64,000 nucleotides of DNA, taken from positions 31,398,689-31,462,688 of the forward strand of contig NC_052511.1 in NCBI RefSeq assembly GCF_014356525.2, read 5' to 3'. The position numbers were made by a program, and so were the translations under genes. Positions 57,912-64,000 of this stretch are shown here, one piece after another. The notes beneath the pieces are model-generated. The model saw only the letters and a program-made list of their open reading frames with translations, was not told where the DNA came from and ran no database searches. The first letter of the stretch is position 1, and each line of letters begins with the position of its first letter. Origin of the DNA: Nilaparvata lugens (taxonomy: Eukaryota > Arthropoda > Insecta > Hemiptera > Delphacidae).

Positions 57912-60069
57912 TCTTGTACATTTTGAAATTGAAAGGACTATCACTAAAGCTCCTCTTTAAGAGAGATTCAAAAGGCAGCATGTTGACATTCATTTTATAC
58001 ATAAATTAGCAGGGGAACTTGAATAATTTATTTTTCCAACTAGTCTTTATCTAGAGAAGGTAAAAAGCTTACTTCCTTCCTATCATTTTGTATTAATATT
58101 CTCCAAGACTCATAAGAAAATCGAAATGGCAATCCAACTGCACTCATGGCATCCACAAACATTTGCATCTAAAAACATTTATTTCCAATAGAACGCATCG
58201 TGCTTTCGCAATTGCATTATATCATTGTTTTTTGTTTAGTAAGCAGGTTCTATAGTTGCATCGGTCATGGAGCATGTTTTTCTAGCAAATAAAGTTGACA
58301 ATTTTCTTAAAATCAGCAGGAAGTAATAGTTTCGGAAGAGGAAGCTGAGAAATGTTGGTGAGTGACTTTTCCTTGTGTTGGAATGGTGTGGGCAGTTGGA
58401 ATCATTGGCATGTTGTCATGTGGCGGGCGGACCTTGTACAATGAACCCTTTGCGGGATACGGGGCCGGGAAGGCTGGACTGGTTTCTTGCTCAGCTTTCT
58501 CTCAGCAGCTCTTCTATGCATTATAGGCTATTGTACACTCCCAAAACGATACAGTTATTCAAATTATACATGTAAGGTTACAACCTTATAACCATAAATC
58601 TGTTTACTTAGTCTATGCTTATAACATATTATTAGAATGAGTAATAAAGTTCGTATTGAAATTCATCAATCAAAATTATAATGAACATCACATCAGAATA
58701 TAAATAATATGGCTCAATCATACCAATAATAAATTTTGGTTACTCATTGTTAAAACATTTATTTTATACATAAATTAGCTGGGGAACTTGAATAATTTTT
58801 TAATAGAGTAGATAAAAGTTCTCTTGAAGGGACAAAATTAATTGATTTTGTTCAACATTTATCGGGAGGAAACTAAAGATATTCTTTATAACAAAGTTGC
58901 AAAAATATTGATAGAAAAGTAAAACATGTTTGTACTTCTAGTAAAGTTGTGAAGTGGTGAGTTCTTACGTAAATTAGCTGAATATAGAATAGTTTCCAAG
59001 CATAGCAGTACATCCACCGAACATAAATTTCTTTGTAATTTTTCTGAGCTAATATCAAAATTAATTTTATATTAATTTATTATAATTATATTATAATAAA
59101 TATTATTAGGCTATAGATATTATTTATTATTAATAATATATTTATTATTTATTATATTATTAGCTTACAGTAAACCAAACTAAAGACTTTTCAATTTATG
59201 AATATTGCTGGTGTTTCACTTTGAATATTTCTTCAAGGTCTGAATGCACTTCAATTTTGCACAAATGTAATTTATGTTTGCTATTATATTAGATGTTATT
59301 ACAGTTTCAACTAATGCATTAGGATGAATGCCTACTATCATAGAGAAACGATAGCATAAGTAGATCCCGTGGTATAGGGCGTTTATGTCGCAACATTTAC
59401 TGTTATCCCAAGCCGATAGTTCACATACGTTGTAGTTCTTTCCTATGCAGCTGTGTGACGCTGGTAGTCTCTCAAATTGTGCTGTAGTATGAATATTATA
59501 GCTAGGGTACTCTACTTCATTATATTGGAAGTGCCTTGCCCTGAAGCTTACTCATTAAGGTAGGTCTCCTTGATTATATTCGTTACGCGTGCAAAAAACT
59601 GATTTAAATCATTCATAACAAAAGATATGTCGTAATCATGACACGTTCATTTTGGATATCTCATGAGTAAGACTGTCTACTATTCATTCATTCTTGTAGT
59701 GTAGTTACTATGCTACTACTACTACTACTAGGTACTTCTACAATTATTATTATTGGCATCGAAACAATGTCAGTAATTGAATGACCGGATTACCGGATGT
59801 AAACATACGCTCAAGCTAATCTAAAGGAGCGTTACGTAACGCGGAGACTACCATTGCGTGATGGGACAGTTAATCGAGTTGGAAAAGAAAGGGGAGATGA
59901 CAAATATGAAGGAAGAAGAAGAAAAGAGGAGTAAACTATGACAATGACTGGTCTGCAAGCAATGAAAGAAAGTGTTACGACTGTAGTATCGTAATGGTGG
60001 CGTAAATTGGTCCATCATTACCGGAAAGTTACCACTCAACGGCTGGAGATGATAAATTCAAGGCCTTAT
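57912..60069. other. Noncoding sequence, no recognised feature
   Basis: AT-rich with a less AT-rich patch near 58390-58500. A 38 nt exon-like segment at 58320-58357 (plus) has a good donor but does not fit neighbouring frames. Confidence 0.5.
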
Positions 60070-60154
60070 TTAGTGAGATTCTTTTCAAACAGTCAGCATT
60101 CCTGAAAAATAACATCAATATTTCCCAAACAATGCTGACCTGTTAAATAGTGAA
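60070..60154. mobile_element. ~90 bp TIR element (MITE), copy 6
   Basis: The left arm is TTAGTGAGATTCTTTTCAAA, then CAGTCAGCATT. The right arm is ACAATGCTGACCTGTTAAAT, then AGTGAA. A further degenerate copy may lie at about 63275-63390. Confidence 0.65.
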
Positions 60155-60434
60155 TATAAACATATTATTATGAACAAATTTTGTTCCAAAATTTAATTTT
60201 AAACTGAAAATGATCATTTGCGAGCTCTTCCAGTGCATTATCATAGATGAGCGGTTCAAAATCATGTACATTCATAAACATTCCAGATACACACTTTTTA
60301 ATATAGAAATTGACCATTTTTTTGTGTAAGGCAATATGGGCTAAAATACACTCAAGGAGGAATTTTTTTATCAAATTTCAGTTATGATACTTGATTTTGA
60401 ACCGCCTTTAATTACGAGCTGAGACGAAAGAGTT

Positions 60435-62702
60435 GTAGTACGAGATCTGATCATTCTGTCAAAAGTTATAAGTGTTTAAAGTTTTGTCCCTGATATATCC
60501 TTCCTTATTCGTGCCCCTCCAACTAGGAAATACTAAAATTAAGTATATCTAACGGGTGATTCTCATAAAACATAACCCTCGTATGATGATTTCAGCCGAA
60601 ATATGTTTTTTATTTTGGTAGGATGGCCATAAAAAAGTATGTTAATGAAAAGTTTGTATCTTGGCTGTACATGATTTTCTTTTTTTGGGTGTATTCCCCC
60701 TCCTACAACTACTAAATTTAAAAATTCCTGAGGAACCCTGTTCAGAATTAATTGTTCTTCCACGTGATGTGCGTTTTTTATCAATACTAGAAATGATAGA
60801 AGTTGTATAGGGTAGAAGTGGTAGGTTAACATAATTTTGAAAATCTCTCAAAAAATTCCCCTTTTTTGAAAAATCGTAGCTTGGGAACCAAAAATGGTAG
60901 AGTCCAGAGTGACCAATCAATTAATTGGAAATTTCATTATCTTTAATTTTGTAGAGAATGCTCTTTCTCGAAAATCTCAATAGTCCAGTCACTATAAACA
61001 TTGGTGCATGCAATTTATATTGTATTTCTGATTTTTTAATATATTATTATTATTGTCATTTGTTACGTGAAGCCACAAATCTAAGCAGAGCTCAAGTGGC
61101 ATGTAACATGTCATGAACATTTTTCTATGCAAAGTGTATGCATCTGTATAAACTCAAAGTATGAAGGCACCACAACATTCCTCCATTGTATAGGGACACG
61201 CTTCCACAAGTACATGAGTAATTGAAGACAAGAAAAGCCTATGACTACCACACATAACCGTATTCTTTCAGATAGACAATTGAAGAGCTTCAGTCCCGAA
61301 TAATATGGTCCTTTTTCCAAAAAGTGTCAGTCTGTGAGCGGGGTACTGATATACAGCTGAACTCTTTGCTCTTGTGCTATAGCCATGGCAAACTACATTT
61401 CCTTCAAATCTCTCTGAATTTCTGAAGACAAAATTTACAGTCTCAAGGAAGTGCAATGCTGGGACCGTGAGAAACCTGTATTTTCTAAAAATGGGCCTAT
61501 ATGAATTGGATGGCCGCAAGCCCTCTAAAACACGAACAGCTTTCTTTTGCATCTTAAATATTTTATTATTTTTACTATTCCCCCAAAAGAAGATGCTGTA
61601 GCGTATTAGGGCTAAAAAATATCCATGATACACCTTCTGAGCTGTCTTTATAGTGGATGCAGTCCTCACAGTTCTAAGTGCAAAAAGTGCATGATAGAGC
61701 TGTTTTATAAGTTTTTCCAAGTGTTTATCCCATTTCATATTTTTTTGCAATTCCACTCCAAGAAAACTAGTCACTTCAACAGACAAGCACTCCCTCCCAT
61801 TTGAAGCATTCAGGTTTGAAGGTTCAGCATGATGTCCCGTCACGGCAAACCTGATATAGTTGGATATAGTCATATTCAACTTCAATGCATTATGACCAAA
61901 CCAATTGTTGAGTTGATGCATAGCCGTTTCAGCCCTAATCATAACTTCGCTATCATCCTTACCAGTAACCAGAACCGTTGTATCGTCAGCATATAAAATG
62001 AGCTTGCCATCTTCATTATTTGGCAGGTCGTTTATTATTTGGGTACCTACATAAGAGAAGTCCAGAACCAATTTCTTCATGCAAAATTACCTTGTGCTAG
62101 ATACAGAGTAGCCCAAAAACATCGTATTTTCGGCTCATTTTCCAGTTTTCAACTATTTCTGCCAAATCTCGTAATCAGACAGAAAAATTTGCTCTTGCCT
62201 TTTTCTAGATTATAAAATGAGATCATTCGGTACTCTCTATCTCCAATGAGTACTGAGTTATGATTTTTCAAAAATGAGTGAAATTTGAAGAAAAAAATCA
62301 ATTTTGATGAATTTTAGTTTTTGATCAACAATATCTTCCGATTGTTACCATTTAGATGTATAATTCAAAATCCCTCTAGGCGTATTTTTGTGCTCTACAA
62401 TGTGAGATCAGGTAGATTGCTCTATCTCATATAGATTTCCAGGTACACCTAACAAAAATGCTCCTTGTATTGTGAAAAACACCTAATTTTCAGCTTCAAC
62501 CATCATCACCAACTACATTGTCCTCACATTGATATTTTGCACAATGAAATGTTCATGAGATTATGTTCTATGAGGATCACCCGTTAGATGCACTTCATTT
62601 CAGTATTTCCTAGTGGAGAGGCGCGCTTAAGGACTCCTCAAGGATCAAAGTTTCAAACACTTATAACTTTTGACACAATGCTCAGATTTCATCGTACATC
62701 AG
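60435..62702. mobile_element. 2.27 kb long-inverted-repeat element with a LINE inside
   Basis: 60435-60590 and the reverse complement of 62545-62702 match over about 150 bp: GTCAAAAGTTATAAGTGTTT, CTCCAMCTAGGAAATACT and CTAACGGGTGATYCTCATA are shared. Weaker inverted similarity continues to around 60870-60990 against 62150-62290 (TTTTTGAAAAATCRTARCT). The arms enclose the LINE fragment at 61040-62085. No transposase is visible. The true ends and target duplication are uncertain. Confidence 0.65.
61040..62085 (-). pseudogene. 5'-truncated LINE reverse transcriptase (jockey-like)
   Basis: A 270-codon minus-strand frame (62080 to 61268) covers the C-terminal half of a LINE ORF2. INDLP is followed by LILYADDTTVLV, the catalytic YADD palm motif, then the thumb region (SFLGVELQKNMKWDKHLEKL). 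After that come the typical FFWGNS ... IFKMQKKAVR segment and the later Y-STR block. The fingers domain and endonuclease are missing. Near the end the frame shifts: the expected final motif (GLKLFNCLSERIR) is read in the neighbouring frame between 61320 and 61255, so the copy is dead. On the element's sense strand it ends in an (AAT)-type tail at about 61040-61055. Confidence 0.85.
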
Positions 62703-62840
62703 CAAATTCCAGATTCGATTTCAGCGCTCCAAAATACTTATAGAACCGTCGAGAAAAATTCTTTCGGGACTGTTTCCTGAAAAACGACCATTTGAATGGA
62801 CTATAAGTTATTATTATTAAAGATTTATTATCATACAACC

Positions 62841-62980
62841 AGGTCCAGTTGCACAAAAGCCGATTAAATTTCAATCATGATCAATTTCACGATCAGAGAA
62901 GGCTTTTCTGATTGGTTCTTGTGAAATTAATCACTACCAATTAAAATTCAACCGGCATTTCTGCAACACTACAACCGGGT
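62841..62980. mobile_element. MITE related to the one at 52021
   Basis: The left end is GGTCCAGTTGCACAAAAGCC, then GATTAAATTTCAATCATGAT. The right end is its imperfect reverse complement with a 5 bp insertion. No TAA flank is evident, so the ends are eroded. Confidence 0.65.
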
Positions 62981-64000
62981 CAAATTATTGTTAAGTTAAA
63001 TTGAATGTATTGAAAAAATTGATAACTTTGGAAAAACTTTATAACTTGGAGTAATATTATGGATTATTTTCTCAAATAAATCACAATTGAAACTTTTTGT
63101 CTATACAAACTGTAAAATATAATATTATTCATAGTCCATCAAGCTATTTTTTCTTCTACAGTAATGGAAAGAACGTTAATAGTATCCATTATCAATAACT
63201 AGTTACATAATGCAGGCTAGATATTATATTTGGAGAATATAAGACAATATTTTTTATGCTTTTGTGGTACCGTACATTTTTTATTCATTTGAAAAATCTA
63301 TAAGCATTGTTTATAACATTAATTTATGGTTCCCACTCAACCAATGCTGAGAATTTATTATGAATCCTACTATCGCCCTAACCAACATAAATTTATGTTA
63401 TAAAACGGTGATTTTCTACAGTAAAATCTACTCTTTCAAGTGAAATTTCCATATTTTATTTGTTTTGAGATTTTGTATTTCATTTTAAGTACAAAATGTA
63501 AAAAAATATAGGCCCACTCATTTTCCACTAAATTGTTTACTTGAATAAGACATTAAAATTTGTATACTACTCATTGATAATAATTGAAAGTTGAGGGTAT
63601 TCAACAACAGACAAGATTCACTCTCAATCAAACATTTATTTGAATTGTAAATGCTTACAAAATAGATTTTCAACAATAAAACTTCCAAAAATCGTTTTCG
63701 TATACGGTTAAGGCATCATAAATACCGTATAATAATTTATATATAATCACACTAATTCATATACATTACATTTGAAATCCAAAAGTTAAATACTAAGTAG
63801 TAATCAAATTTCATAAAAAAAGATCCTCAAAATACATTCAATATTTAAAAAACATGTAAAAAAGCTCGGTTTAGCAATACTCAATAATAAATGAGAACTT
63901 AAGAATACAGTTCATTATGAACTGTGACAAAACTAACATGGTACATTAAATACAATCTTCTGTGATCAAACATAAACCTAAGAGAAATAATGACTAATGG
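62981..64000. other. Noncoding sequence, no recognised feature
   Basis: AT-rich to the window edge. A degenerate copy of the ~90 bp TIR element may lie at 63275-63390 (GGTTCCCACTCAACCAATGC with a decayed arm). Confidence 0.45.

Noticed and set aside
1..64000. CRISPR arrays, operons or prokaryotic islands
   Set aside because: No spaced direct repeats with unique spacers and no dense coding; the window is eukaryotic intronic and intergenic DNA.

Overview
The window reads as AT-rich arthropod nuclear DNA. An insect is most likely, and a hemipteran such as a planthopper is my best guess. The grounds are very large introns, a secreted animal haem-peroxidase gene, several families of tRNA-derived SINEs, many short terminal-inverted-repeat (TIR) elements, and one short patch of TTAGG-like (insect telomere type) repeats. 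Nothing bacterial is present: no operons, Shine-Dalgarno starts or CRISPR. Most open frames in the window are chance or repeat artefacts.

The one confidently identified host gene lies on the minus strand. It is the 5' part of a secreted haem peroxidase: a signal-peptide exon (29201-29370, ATG at 29238), an exon with the family motif around YSSIDGSCNN and LLPPKY (12075-12235), and an exon with the distal-histidine motif (1691-1837). The splice phases match at both junctions, and the introns are about 17.0 and 10.2 kb. The rest of the gene must lie beyond position 1. A candidate core promoter and short first exon sits at 32707-32741, between a long purine/pyrimidine-biased tract and a (TCC)n block upstream and a second biased tract just before the signal-peptide exon.

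The introns and flanks are full of mobile DNA. 1-1337 and 40500-42690 hold copies of one complex repeat. 6065-6887 is a TIR element with a remnant MADF domain. 13340-14387, 15047-15239 and 52021-52171 are TIR elements flanked by TAA. 25272-28850 is a Ty3/gypsy-type retrotransposon in which the protease frame runs straight into the integrase C-terminus, with reverse transcriptase and the integrase core missing. 60435-62702 is a long-inverted-repeat element with a 5'-truncated LINE inside it. Three copies of an 0.8-1.2 kb element (12366-13172, 39296-40127, 40777-41953) share a terminal hairpin, subterminal inverted repeats, a CA microsatellite and an A5 target, and resemble Helentron-derived HINE elements. 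At least seven copies of a roughly 90 bp TIR element are scattered throughout, and a 117 bp near-perfect palindrome lies at 46057-46173.

The right half (about 45-58 kb) contains several exon-like segments with good splice signals that I cannot assign to a family: a phase-compatible minus-strand chain at 45240-48193, a possible 3'-terminal exon at 49128-49411, and a plus-strand promoter-like module with exon-like segments at 50881-52375 and 57564-57639. These are candidates only.
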